Shown here: piece after piece, positions 34,750 to 45,983 of the stretch
How positions within the stretch are numbered: position 1 is the first letter of the stretch
Layout: every line of letters starts with the position of its first letter
NCBI GenBank assembly: GCA_033297205.1
Contig: MU859106.1
Span: 124,001-188,000, forward strand
Length of the DNA: 64,000 bases
DNA from: Pseudoneurospora amorphoporcata
Taxonomy: Eukaryota > Ascomycota > Sordariomycetes > Sordariales > Sordariaceae
Direction: 5' to 3'
Notes under the pieces: model-generated
What the model saw: the letters and a program-made list of their open reading frames with translations, nothing else
Databases searched by the model: none
What the model was told of the DNA's origin: nothing
Made by a program: the position numbers and the translations under genes

Positions 34750-35720
34750 TTTGTTCACCTATTTTTGATGAGGAAACCCGATACAGCAGGTCGAAAAAGA
34801 CACCGCGAGAGGAGTTAAGGTGCATGGGAACAAGAGGGAGATATACACTTCTCTCTCTCTCTCTTGGCTTTCCGCTTCACGCCATCATACCTCTTCCCTT
34901 CCCCTCGAGCAAAATGTGGTGCAAAGGCATGCGAATTCCAACCCGTTGGCCGGTCAACATCACCAAACTGGAATGTTGCCCTCGTTTCCCCGTGGTTCAA
35001 GTACCTATCTGTGATCTGAGACATGGCTGTATGAGAAGCAAATGCCATTGTGAGCGCGGATGTCGGTGATGGTCAAGGGAGGCTTTGGGAACATGTGCCA
35101 AGCTGATATGTCCATTGGCTGGATTTGCTAAAAAGAGTATCGAAGTCTTCGGCGCCATCAAGGAACTTGTTTCCCTTCTATGGCGCGTAGATCGCCTGTT
35201 CCGCATTTTTCTCTTCCATTCGGGTCATCGCCCATGCAACGCACGGAATGAACCAAGACATCTGATGCGCAGTACCTCTTCGGCATCAGGAACTTCCTGG
35301 ATTCCTTTTCGTTTTGGATTTTGAAGACTGCTCCTCCCTAGCATGTCCTGCTCCGAGATCGTGGCTCAGTTCATGCTCGAAGGGCACCGACAGAACCCCA
35401 CGGTCCAACATGTAGACGATGAGATGGGAAGCATGGCGCAGTTACAGGTAGTGTTGACTGGTCAGTCGTCCGTTGCCGCGCAATCGTTGATAGCTGGAAT
35501 AAAACGGCTTCTCTCCGATCTTGAACCAGCGCAAGATATCATGGTCATAATCATTTTCGTCGTTTTTTTTGTGAAGATGGGTTGTCGAGAGTAGTGTTTT
35601 GTTTGGATGACGATGTGGCTGTTAGTTGCCAAACAGCGGCAAGACTCCACACCGCGGGCCAACCACCCAATCGTGCACGAAGACCACAAGCAAAAAAATT
35701 GCAAAAAAGAAATGCTAGAA
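34750..35720. other. Intergenic between the aspartic protease gene and tRNA-Pro
   Basis: Promoter side of the protease gene, with a (TC)n tract near 34850-34862. No gene is recognised. Confidence 0.45.
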
Positions 35721-35792
35721 GGGCTCAGCCAGGGTTCGAACCTGGGACCACTTGCACCCAAAGCAAGTATGCTACCACTACACCACAGAGCC
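35721..35792 (-). tRNA. tRNA-Pro(TGG), no intron
   Basis: On the minus strand: acceptor GGCTCTG/CTGAGCC (one T-T mismatch) and discriminator C. The anticodon stem CTTGC/GCAAG encloses TTTGGGT with anticodon TGG. The T-arm is CCAGG-TTCGAAC-CCTGG. T-runs downstream (minus strand) serve as the Pol III terminator. The length is 72 nt and no intron is present. Confidence 0.92.
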
Positions 35793-36479
35793 GCCCTTGA
35801 AGCTTGCTGTTGGAGGATCACGCTGCACTTGGTACTTATATTTAGTAACCGAGCGAGGGAAATGAGTCACGACCACCGACCCCCTTCCCGAGTCCATTCT
35901 CTTGACCTTGAGTACAATAACAATTTATAAAGTTGCCTGCTGTGCAAAATGCCTTTCTCTCGTGATTTTTTTTAACCTTGAATGCCAAATAATGATGTTG
36001 GCGGCTTTTATTTCCGTTAAAGTACCTATCATGCCCCTCTTGACCATAACCCCAAACCTCCATCCTGTCGACCCCAAAGTTCCAATCCATCAAGACTTCG
36101 TGTGTACCGTGCAAGCGCTGTCTTCATTTAACCCAGATGCTTTTCGTTTTTGGACCCGGGTACTATGTATGCTCTGCTTGAGTGCCTTTGCCTCCGTCAC
36201 TCATCCTGAATACCTCCGCCTGTTTCTCTCAAGACTCCCTAGGTATCCATCCTGGCCCTGGCCCTGTCAAAGAACGTGACAAAATCTTTTATCACTTCCA
36301 TCATCGACATCGCCATCGCCATCACTTTCACCACCACCGCCGCCATTACCACCATTACCGTAACTGTCGCCGCCACCGCCGCCGTTACGGTCACCACCTC
36401 CAAGACCATTACCATCCACCATTCCTTCTTCTCCCTCCTCCGTAACTCGCACCAGCCTATCCGGCGCAGCAAAAGCCAT
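35793..36479. other. Intergenic between tRNA-Pro and MED22
   Basis: 5' flank of the tRNA and 3' UTR of MED22. A CCACCACCGCCGCCATTACC-type trinucleotide-rich stretch spans about 36300-36420. No gene is recognised. Confidence 0.45.
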
Positions 36480-37124
36480 CTAAGCCATCGTGCCACCCGA
36501 GTTGCCGCCTCCTGCCGTCCCCATCCTAGCACTCAAATTCGGCGTCGCATTCCCAGACTGCGCAAACCCAGGACCAGAACCACCACCTTGACCTTGACCC
36601 TGACCAAACTGCTGCTGACTCATCCCCCCACCAGGCGGCGGTCCAACCTCGCCCTCTCTATACTCTGCTCCAGCTACTACTACCCTTTGCTGCATCCTCC
36701 ACCCCCCCTCAACACCCCTCACCCCCTCCCACATCTTCCTCACCTCCGCTTCAACCTCCTCATCCCCCTCTCCCGGTTTTCTCAGCGCCCCCACGATCCA
36801 CAACTCCCTCATCTTGCGCGTTAGCGACAGCAGTTCCTCGACGGACTTGATCATGCCGTTCATCAGGATGTCGGTGGCCATGGCGTTGTAGGCTGCTTGC
36901 CCGACGGAGGCGGTGTTGTCGACACGGGAGGCGCCGTGGTGGAGCAGGGATTGGAAGGTGCGGAGGAGCGAGGCTGTGAGGCGGTTTTCGAGGTCTGTTT
37001 AAAAAGGTTAGCATGGTGGGAAGGGGTGGGTGAGATGGGTGATGAAGAGGGGGCATGTGAAGGAGATGGGAGGAGAAGGGAACAAACCGAAGAGATCCTC
37101 TGTTTTTTCTTGATCGCGCTCCAT
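36480..37124 (-). CDS. MED22: Mediator of RNA polymerase II transcription subunit 22 (Surf5/Srb6 family)
   Basis: Two exons (37124-37088 and 36994-36480) flank a 93-nt GTTTGT...AAACAG intron, giving 183 residues. The first ~115 residues are helical and match the Med22/Surf5 pattern, with IKSVEELLSLTRKMRELWIV as the clearest segment. The rest is a Gly/Gln/Ser-rich tail (QQQFGQGQGQGGG) ending at TAG 36480-36482. Med22 is a small head-module subunit that contacts Med17 and Med11 and is needed for activated transcription by Pol II. Identification rests on pattern recognition of a short helical protein. Another small coiled-coil nuclear subunit is the main alternative. Confidence 0.7.
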
Positions 37125-37723
37125 GGTGGTGATTTGTGACTTGTGAAGTTGCAAGTCTAGCGCAGCGGGGATGAGGTGAACTTGATAGGTGGGAAAAGCG
37201 AGCACCGGTTTTGTGAGTAAGATAGTTCGACTTGTGATGTTGAATAATTTATTTTCCTTCTCGTAGTTTGAATGTTTGAGCGGAAATGAATTGGTTAAGT
37301 TTCAAGAAAAAGAAAACGATCGTCGAGTTGATGGAAGTCGAGGTTAAGTTGAGGTGAGGTTGGAGATTTCTGGGCGCGGAAAATTGGTGGAAGTTCACTG
37401 GAAGTGCGCTGTGCCATGGGCGTCTTCAATCTGCAATGCAGTGCCCGCTGTACGTAGTGAGCTGCGTACTGTGTGATCGGTTAGAGGATGCACTGTATGG
37501 ATCTTGGCGTTCTCATATTCGATGTTCATCCATCTTCCACTACTCGTGCCACGAAGTGGGCGGCGTGGCACGGGTACTTGAAGCATCCTGCAATCAATTT
37601 ATATGTATTCAACTGTCAACGATACGTTGTGGGCTTTTAATGCTATGTTCTTTTCTTCCAAGTCCTTGTTCGTTAGCCAAACTCAAACCTCATATTCTGA
37701 TTTCACAAAACCACCCCTTCAAA
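37125..37723. other. Intergenic between MED22 and the NRAMP gene
   Basis: MED22 promoter and NRAMP 3' UTR. No gene is recognised. Confidence 0.45.
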
Positions 37724-39735
37724 CTAGCTATTCCCCTTCCCAAGCAACACCAAATTCGCTACATTCATCACAGCAATTAGCCCCCAAACCAGTCCCGCCG
37801 CAATCGTAGTCAACCATGAATTTGCCATTTTCACACCTCCTTCTGCCCCATTTTCTCTTCCCATCCATGCTCTCCTCCCGGAAAACAACGGCCTCTCGTC
37901 TTCCTCCTCCCCTTCCACCCGATACTGAGCCTGTCCGGGCATAACCATCATATACCGATCTCGGCTCGTAAACCAAATGAGCGGAGCCGTGACAAACGGC
38001 AAGACCACGCTCAGCGCCACCTGACTCCCTTGCAAAGCAGCGTTCAGCCCTTCTCTTCCTACGGCGGCAGCAATGATTATGGACGGCGTGATGCTTATGA
38101 GTCTGGTGACGAGTCGACGTAGCCAAGGCCGCATCTTCCACCTCAACGCTCCTTCGCTAACCATCTGCCCTGCGATAGTGCAGACTATGCCCGCTGAGAT
38201 GCCGGAGAGCAGCAAGGCAAGGGCGAAGATTGTGCCCGCGGCGGGAGAGATAGATGAGGAGAGTAAAGAGTGGATGGCGAAGATATCGGCGTCTAGGGCG
38301 TCGGGGTTGTTGTACAAAGAAGCGCCGGCGACAATGAGGATGGCCGAGTTGACGAAGAGGGCAAAGGTAGATAGAGAAAGGGCGAGCTCGGCGATGGAGT
38401 ACTTGAGCGAGTGCTTGATGGCGGACTGCGAGGGAATGTAGTGGACTTTATCGGCGTTTATGCTATCGGTGGACGAGTTGGCGGACACGGGTTCGGCAGG
38501 TAGGAGACCGTGTTGTTCGTCGTAGGCGCGAAGACGTGGTTGCACGATGCCGGAGCCGAGGAAAAGACTATGGGGCATGACAGTTGCTCCGAGGATGCCA
38601 CATGCTTGGTAAAGGCTGGTGGTGTGTCAGTATCATGGTCTGTAATAAGCGGTTGGACATCGGCTTACCCCTGCTGTTCAATCACGGCGACTGAAGGTAG
38701 GTACCCCCTGAATACTTGGCCGACGCTGGTGTTGGAGATCATCGAGAGTTGGATGCAGAAACAAACTACTACTCCCATCACCAGAATGCAGACGAAAAAC
38801 TCAAAGATACGCAGGCCTCTCATGTGGCCAGTTGGGTTGTAGAAGATGAGGATGAGCATGACATCGATGATCGAAAGGGCACATCCTGCCACAAGAGGTA
38901 TCTTGGGAGACAGGAGATTGAAGGCAATGGCGGTGCCGATAACCTGAGTACGGTTAATCTTGTTTTCGAACTCCAGCAAAACCTAGGACTTACCTCTGCA
39001 ATGTCCGTTGCTATAATGGCGATCTCAGCCAAAGCGTATATGGAGTAGTTTAGCCATCGTGGGAGAAAGGCTCTGCATGCTGATGACAGGTCTAAGCCGG
39101 TGACCGTGCCGAGCTTGATGGCCAGACTCTGCAGAAGGATAGCGAATAGGTTACTCAAGAGGACGATGAAGAGTAGCTGGAAGCGATAAGAGGCTCCAGC
39201 TGCGATATCGGTGGCATAGTTACCCGGGTCGACTGTCCACAGTTTTTCGTCAGCAAACTGAGGCTCGTGTTAGGTGACAATGACACTCACTGTATGCCAC
39301 CGAGATCATGAACCCTGGACCCACAAACTGGCTAAACGTGATGAGGGCATGCTTGATTTGTTCCAGACGACTTTGCACATGGTCGACACTTGCAACGCTA
39401 TTAGGAGATCCTACTTGGGCCGTGGAGGGGGCCTGGCTCGGCTGCGGGTTGGATGACGACAGTGGTGATGGGTGTGTCTTGATCATGTCGCCCCCCATAT
39501 CGCAGGGTGGCCGATCTCGATCTGGCCTCGGAGGCAACCCTCCATCATCGTCGCCGGCACCATCTTGCAGTATCCGAAACGAAATTCCCGTTCTACTGCC
39601 GCTGCGGTTTTCTCTCTGATTGGCGACACCGTTCAAGTCTTGATTTGTCGTTAGATCGGCTGATAGGGGGTTGGGGCTCTGGTTGAAGCCCTGGCTCCTC
39701 CGGGGCTCATCTGTACGCGAAGAACTCGCACACAT
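37724..39735 (-). CDS. NRAMP-family divalent metal transporter (Smf-like)
   Basis: Four exons (39735-39291, 39232-38994, 38943-38669, 38615-37724) have introns of 58, 50 and 53 nt, giving 616 residues. The hydrophilic N-tail of about 125 residues is rich in Ser/Arg/Pro. The first transmembrane helix carries the metal-binding DPGNYATD, rebuilt across intron 1. Helix 6 carries MPHSLFLGS, the fungal form of the NRAMP MPH motif. About ten to eleven hydrophobic segments follow the family layout. The family moves Mn2+, Fe2+ and related ions with protons into the cytosol, at the plasma membrane, endosome or vacuole. Which membrane is not readable here. It is divergent from a P1B ATPase gene 2 kb away. 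Confidence 0.95.
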
Positions 39736-41756
39736 GGTGTCTTTGGTAGCTATTTTCCAACTCGAAGTTGGTTCTGGTGTATCTCGTGAGGTTGGCAGGT
39801 CTAAGGTCTGGTAGGGCAGAAGTGAGACACGAGTGTCTTAAAACAATGACGGGCACCTCGAGACGCCACTGTAACCGACTCGTGCCGGGGTTCGTGCTCT
39901 TGTGTCGTTGACCTAGGCTCGACGACGATTGAATGTCCTACAAAGACCGACTCGGATCCGACAGCTAAGGCAGTTAAGGTGATAGGAACAAGGCAAGAGT
40001 AGTAGCACTACAGGTGGGAGAAGAGCTTGTTAGATCGAAGCTCCCGCATTTTCATCCGGATAAAGGTCCGGTCGGATGACTGTAGTGTAACGATCGAAGA
40101 TGAGTCTAGCCCGCGCAACAGAAGGCACGAGTGTTTCTCTGACAATCAAAGGCCTGCCAGAGGAAGTGGAAAGAAGCTAGTCGACATATCCGAAGAGGTA
40201 CCTACTCATTCCTTCCCTTCTTGAAGCGACGCTTGCCTGTATACACTCCACGTGGAAGTCACGATGGTGACCTGAAGGAGTCGTGCTCACCGCCAGTATC
40301 CCTGTTATGCAGAAGGAAAGAATGACGAATGCCATCAACGCCCATCTTGCAAACGCACAGATGGTCCTTCGCAGGGAAGGTGCTCACGGTGTCGGTTCCT
40401 GCCGAGGACTCGGCATGTTCGAAATGAGTGCTGAACAACCACCTGAATCTCTTTGAAAATCACATTCGTACAATCTGCAACCGGTGATTGCACAATATGC
40501 CGGAGGAGGACAACATTTTCATTTTTTTCGAGCTTCTGTCATTCTCGAGACATAAGTCCAGGCCATCATGACATCCACAATCTTGACCCCCTCCGATAAC
40601 AGATAAGCTTTGAGGATCCACTTGGAAGACGAGCTGTCTTCGCTATTGGTTACAACTCAGCTGCAGTTTCCATCACACGACTTCGGTCTCCATTCTACTT
40701 CATCGCTTGCTTGCTCTTCTCATTTTTTTTCTCCAAACACTTCGAGTTCCCTCTTCGCACAATTGTCAAGGACATACTTTGAGTGAAATACTCACGGCTT
40801 TCAACACATTGATGGCATCCATCTGATTATCTCCACAATGAGGCAGTCAGCAGTTGACTCACGGCAGCCATTGAACAGTCCGACTTCGCTGCAGTGAAGC
40901 AGGGCTAACAAATCACATACACTCGCTCGCCCCATTCAAGTTGAAGAGGCAACTTTATCACCATGAGGGAAAATCAACCACGGGCCGGTTCACCAGTCAT
41001 CAATGCCCCGCGGCAGGCTTTCCGTGTTACACTACCACGCTAGGGGTTGAACAGGTCAATCCCGATAGCCTGTCCTCCACACTCTTTGTTATCATTGTTG
41101 CCGAGTGGTCACAGGCCTTTTTCTTTGGGTTATCAACTTCTTTTCTTCTTGTCCGTGTACCAGAGACGCCAGATGGCCAAGTGGAAGATGGCACACGGCA
41201 GGAAGGAGAAAGTATGTCTAGTACTGAACCTCCAACCGGAATGCAACTGACGTCCAGCCCCTCCATTCCTTTCCTTGATATATCGTTGTCACTTCCCCAG
41301 CGGACATCGGAGCCGCTTCAACTCGACTACCCAGGGTCCCTCCCTCTGGCAGAGTCATAGTTTGTCACTCCGTCACGCCTGCACCTCATGTTCGCACGCA
41401 CCTTGTACTCCCGGGAGTGTTGGCCGTTGGGGTTTGCTTTGACCCATCTTCTTCAAAGCAGTCAAGGCACATTCATAAACTTTATGTTGCTATCCTCCGT
41501 GTTTGTACCAACTTACTTGAAACCGCTGTCAAGCAGGATGCCTTGGACCCTCCTTGCTCATCTAATGGACTCCACAGTATCCCAAAAATACAACGAACTG
41601 GCTTATAAACCGGAGAGCAGCACCCCCACGGACAATTCCTTCACTTCCATCTTCAGAGCGAGCTCGACATCTGCCCTACAACGTACCATACGACATACGC
41701 GATAGACGTAATTTTTTTATTTTTAACTTTTTTATCTTACCAATATCGGCTTTACG
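39736..41756. other. Shared upstream region of the NRAMP and P1B ATPase genes
   Basis: The two divergent metal-transport genes are separated by 2.0 kb with no recognisable gene. The open frame 40941-41360 (+) lacks features beyond a chance hydrophobic run. A T/A-rich block at about 41710-41745 directly precedes the ATPase ATG. I did not find a certain metal-responsive or GATA-pair operator by eye. Confidence 0.5.
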
Positions 41757-44700
41757 ATGGGTTGCGATTCAGATTGCTGCGCGCCGTCTAAACGCCCTCT
41801 TTCAAATACGCCTGAGGAGGTCCCAACGTCTCTCCATGGTCTTCGAGAGCAAGGGTCAAACACGGATGACAGCCCTACGAGTTCAGAAGCCACGGCATCC
41901 TCTTCTGCAAATATCGGTCGCGGGGAGTACTTCGACGGCGAGAAAGAAGTCGGCCAGGGAAATAGGAACAGAGGGTCACATGAGGGGGAAGACGACACGA
42001 GCGAGGCTACGACGGACAACTGCCAGGACAGGTGTTGTGGTGGAAAGCCAAGCGAAAACCAGGACAGCAGTCAAACTTTACGGGAGCCAAGCAGAAAGAG
42101 TAGGAGGCGCAGGCATGAAGTCTCTTCGTGTTGTGCGCCCAGGATCGAGGCATGCTGCAGCCCACCACACCAAGAGCGTGGTTCCAATTCCCATCCATCA
42201 CATTCGGAAGCCTCTGAAGAACCGTGTACAGAATCACACGGCTGTGGGGGGCATTCTCACGGCCACAGTCACAGCCATGACCATCACCACAGCCGGCTCC
42301 CAAGTCTCGTCAGAACGTTCAGTGCCTTATCACAGAAAACTTTCCAGAAATATTCTTTTTCCAACCAGAAACACCACACCCACGGATCAGAATGTCTGCA
42401 TACCGAGTCCATACCTACACCTGTCCCTTTAAATATCTCTATTACCGATAAGAAGTCATCGACGGCGAGTTCCAGCATAACACCAGGTCACTCAAGAAGT
42501 GGGCAGTCGGACGGAACATGTGATCTGGAAAAAGGTCTTTCTGGATATGAGCATGTTGTTCTGATTATCGAAAAGATGTGTTGTGGCCAAGAACTCCACC
42601 AAGTGGCTGCCAATATCAAGGCAATCAGGAACCTCAAGGTCAGCGTCCCGCACAAGCAGGTTGACTTTGACGTCAATCTTGGTCTCGCGTCGGCCGACGA
42701 TGTGATCGAACAGATTCAAAGGTCAACTAGCTGGAAGTGCGAGCGAGTCATCGAAGGAGCATGCAATGTCGACATTGTTCCCAAGAATCCGACCGAGTTT
42801 GTGGCTAAGCCATTGCCGATGGGAGTGGTCCAAGTATCAGCCATCGACAAAAAGATTGTCAGGATTTACTACGATCCCAAGGTCATCGGCGCCAGAGATT
42901 TGGTGCAGATTGGCTTTGGGGCTCCTCTAACGCTCGCGAAAAGCTCAGCCGACCAAAACATCTCAGCTGGTTGGAAAAACGTCCGTCATTTGTTCGTTAT
43001 GACAATGCTATCTTGGATATTGACCATTCCTGTCATAATCTTGGCTTACCTTCCGCAATCTGAAAACCGCACCATTGCATACGGGTACGCATCACTAGCG
43101 CTGGCGACGCTCGTCCAAATTTTCGTTGCTGGTCCTTTTTACCGCGAGGCCTTAAGTCCGTTACTCAAGTCAGGGGCCATCAACATGGAGTTCCTGGTTG
43201 TACTCAGCACCACTACAGCATACATCTTCTCCGTAGTGTCGTTTACCCTCTTGGTATCCGGACGTCCACTGTCGACAGGGCAGTTCTTCGAGACGAGCAC
43301 CTTGCTTGTGACATTGATCATGGTTGGGCGCTTCCTTGCCGCTTTCGCACAGCACAAGGCTGTCGCATCGGTCTCCAAGGTCAAGTCGCTCCAATCTCAC
43401 ACCGCCCTTCTTGTTGACGAAGATGGAGGCAGCGAGAAGGAGATTGATGCACGACTACTTCAGTACGGGGACTACTTCAAGGTTATTCCAGGTGCTAAGA
43501 TCCCCACCGACGGCGTTGTTGTCGAGGGTGATTCGGAAGTGGACGAGTCCATCATCACTGGCGAGTATCGGCCAGTATTCAAATCCGAAGGATCCGAGGT
43601 TATTGCAGGGACAGTCAATGGCTCAGGAGCTCTTCGGGTACGGCTCACGACTGTTCCCGGTAACAACACCATCAGTGTCATCATGACCATGGTGCACAAG
43701 GCAAAAGTGGCCAAGACCAAAATCGAGGGTATTGCCGACCGCGTTGCCGGTTATCTCGTCCGCGCTGTCTTGTGCTTGACAGGCATCACGCTGATTATAT
43801 GGTGCGTGGTTGGTGTCAAGGTACACCAACTACGCGCTGCTGAGGCCATCGTCCAAGCAATCACCTACGCTATTACTGTCCTCATTGTCTCTTGCCCTTG
43901 TGCCATCGGACTAGCAGTTCCAATGGTCAACACCATGGTCAGTGGTCTGGCTGGAGACAGAGGGATTCTGTTCAAGTCATTAGGTGCCGTGGAGACTGCC
44001 CGCACAACATCCCACGTCGTGCTTGACAAGACAGGCACTCTCACAAAGGGGGAACTCGACGTCCGAGACGTGCGTTTCATGGAGAGTGACCCCAATACCT
44101 CCAAGTCCTTACTACTCGGTTTACTGCACGACATCAATCATCCAGTCGCCGGCTCAGTGTCTTCCTATCTTTTCTCTATGGGGGTGACCCCTGAAGTCAT
44201 CACCCAACAAAAAGCTCTTCCAGGAAGAGGAGTCGAAGGCCACTCACCATCCGGCCAACTACTCCGAGCAGGTAACTCGCGCTGGCTGAACCTCGAGTCC
44301 GACCCAACAGTCCAGCGCATCCTTTCCCAAGGCTACACCGCCTTCTGCTTCACAATCGATGGTTCCCTCGCCGCCATCTTTGGCCTCCACGACACCCTCC
44401 GCCCCGAGGCACCATCCGTTATCGCCCAACTCCGCCAACGCGGCATCGCCATCCACGTCATCTCGGGCGACGACGACCTCGCCGTCCGTTCCATCGCCCG
44501 CCAACTCGACATACCCGAGCATAGCATCCGTTCCCGCTGCAAACCCGAAGAAAAAGAAGCTTACATTAAACACCTCCTTATCCCACCACCACCTCGCTCC
44601 CGCCACCTATCCCTCCCTTTCCTCAACACCCTCCTCCCAAACCCAAAGTCAAAACCCACCAGACCGCCCACAGTCCTCTTCTGCGGTGACGGCACCAACG

Positions 44701-45224
44701 ACGCCATCGCCCTCGCCCGCGCCACCATCGGCGTGCACATGGCTGACTCGTCCAACAGGCAAGCCACAGACGTAGCCGAAGCTGCCGCCGACGTGGTCCT
44801 CATCAGGTCCAACCTCACTGGTATTCTCACACTAATAGAAATGAGCGAAAAGGCGATGAGAAGGATCAAGTTCAATTTTGGATGGAGTTTTGTGTATAAT
44901 GTTTTTGCTATCTTGCTGGCTGGGGGGCTTTTTGAGTCTTTAGGAGGAGGGGGCATAAGGATACCGCCGCAGTATGCGGGGTTGGGGGAGTTGGTGAGTA
45001 TATTGCCGGTTTTGGGGGGTAGTTTGACGTTGAAGTGGGCGAGGTTTGCTGGGGATGGACGGGATGGGGGAGGGAAGACGGATGGGGGAGTGAGAGAGGA
45101 GGATGGCGATAGAGATGGGGGGAGTGGAAATGGGAGTAGGAGTGGGAGTGGGAGGAGTGGAACTGGAAGTGAAACAGGAAGGAGAGACTGGCTTGGGGTT
45201 TGGATGCGATGGATAAGGAGATAA
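41757..45224 (+). CDS. P1B-type heavy-metal ATPase, PCA1-like (Cu/Cd export)
   Basis: One intron-free frame of 1155 residues. The N-terminus is a metal-ligand-rich tail: GCDSDCCAPS, NCQDRCCGGK, SSCCAPRIEACCSPP, then a HGCGGHSHGHSHSHDHHHS block. A degenerate heavy-metal domain follows (VVLIIEKMCCGQELHQ), with CC in place of the usual CxxC. The ATPase core has the membrane motif C713-P-C715 (SCPCAIGLAVP) and D757KTGT as the phosphorylation site. H795-P796 is the P1B HP motif, and GDGTND lies at 977-982. The actuator motif reads T601-G-E-Y604 rather than TGES. It pumps Cu+ or Cd2+ out of the cytosol, by analogy with yeast Pca1; the ion is not certain. The C-tail is Gly/Ser/Arg-rich. It is divergent from the NRAMP gene. 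Confidence 0.93.
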   Translation: MGCDSDCCAPSKRPLSNTPEEVPTSLHGLREQGSNTDDSPTSSEATASSSANIGRGEYFDGEKEVGQGNRNRGSHEGEDDTSEATTDNCQDRCCGGKPSENQDSSQTLREPSRKSRRRRHEVSSCCAPRIEACCSPPHQERGSNSHPSHSEASEEPCTESHGCGGHSHGHSHSHDHHHSRLPSLVRTFSALSQKTFQKYSFSNQKHHTHGSECLHTESIPTPVPLNISITDKKSSTASSSITPGHSRSGQSDGTCDLEKGLSGYEHVVLIIEKMCCGQELHQVAANIKAIRNLKVSVPHKQVDFDVNLGLASADDVIEQIQRSTSWKCERVIEGACNVDIVPKNPTEFVAKPLPMGVVQVSAIDKKIVRIYYDPKVIGARDLVQIGFGAPLTLAKSSADQNISAGWKNVRHLFVMTMLSWILTIPVIILAYLPQSENRTIAYGYASLALATLVQIFVAGPFYREALSPLLKSGAINMEFLVVLSTTTAYIFSVVSFTLLVSGRPLSTGQFFETSTLLVTLIMVGRFLAAFAQHKAVASVSKVKSLQSHTALLVDEDGGSEKEIDARLLQYGDYFKVIPGAKIPTDGVVVEGDSEVDESIITGEYRPVFKSEGSEVIAGTVNGSGALRVRLTTVPGNNTISVIMTMVHKAKVAKTKIEGIADRVAGYLVRAVLCLTGITLIIWCVVGVKVHQLRAAEAIVQAITYAITVLIVSCPCAIGLAVPMVNTMVSGLAGDRGILFKSLGAVETARTTSHVVLDKTGTLTKGELDVRDVRFMESDPNTSKSLLLGLLHDINHPVAGSVSSYLFSMGVTPEVITQQKALPGRGVEGHSPSGQLLRAGNSRWLNLESDPTVQRILSQGYTAFCFTIDGSLAAIFGLHDTLRPEAPSVIAQLRQRGIAIHVISGDDDLAVRSIARQLDIPEHSIRSRCKPEEKEAYIKHLLIPPPPRSRHLSLPFLNTLLPNPKSKPTRPPTVLFCGDGTNDAIALARATIGVHMADSSNRQATDVAEAAADVVLIRSNLTGILTLIEMSEKAMRRIKFNFGWSFVYNVFAILLAGGLFESLGGGGIRIPPQYAGLGELVSILPVLGGSLTLKWARFAGDGRDGGGKTDGGVREEDGDRDGGSGNGSRSGSGRSGTGSETGRRDWLGVWMRWIRR

Positions 45225-45983
45225 GGTTTTTCTCGTATCGTAGGAAGATGCTTGTTGGGTTGATGGTATTTTTTGGATATGGTACATTGGTGTAACGCTC
45301 TGATGTTGTTGAAGGGAAGAAGGGACGAAAGGAAGAAAGGGTATCTTGGAGTTGTTGTCGTCTCGGCGGTCTCGAGAAACGAGCAATTAGCAGTGGTGAT
45401 TGTAACACGTTTAACTCTCTATATCGTTTTACAAAGTATTCATACAAATAAGAAATATTAAGTTTATAATGATTGATTCCGTAAAATAGGGGGGTGGTCA
45501 AGAAGTCAAAGATGTCAGATGTGCAGATGCCTAGTCTAGGAATTAATTACCTTACAAACTTGAGTATTTCTGACAAAAGCTTGAACAGGTAACATGATGG
45601 CTACTCGTATGGATTACAGGAAACATTTATCACGGCGATGAAGAAAAGTATTTCATTCAAAGACTTCACTAGTGATTCATTTGCCGGTATTGGTACATCT
45701 CAGGGGTTGAGAAAGAGGAAACGAGCAAGCTGTACTCTGGCTATTTCAAGGCGAACAAATCCAGAATCCCAAAGGTCAAGATTTGAAGACGCAACCCTTT
45801 TTTTTTAATAACAGAAACCGCTATGTCTAATCCATTGGTACCGCTTGAATGTCCGTAGGTGCTTTTTTTCCTTTCATGCTTCTCAATAATACATTCCAAG
45901 CGATACACGATACGTAGAGGTAGTTTCTCTATCCATGTATACCTATCCCCGTGACCTCCTCCTCACGGATTCCATTGAGTCCA
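45225..45983. other. Intergenic between convergent P1B ATPase and PUS1 genes
   Basis: 3' flanks of two convergent genes, with poly-T/poly-A runs near 45798-45807. No gene is recognised. Confidence 0.45.

Noticed and set aside
36276..36824. 182-codon Thr/Pro/Leu-rich plus-strand frame
   Set aside because: Antisense to MED22, low complexity and with no domain.
40941..41360. 139-codon frame upstream of the P1B ATPase
   Set aside because: A single chance hydrophobic run, no homology recognised, and the neighbouring frame is equally open.
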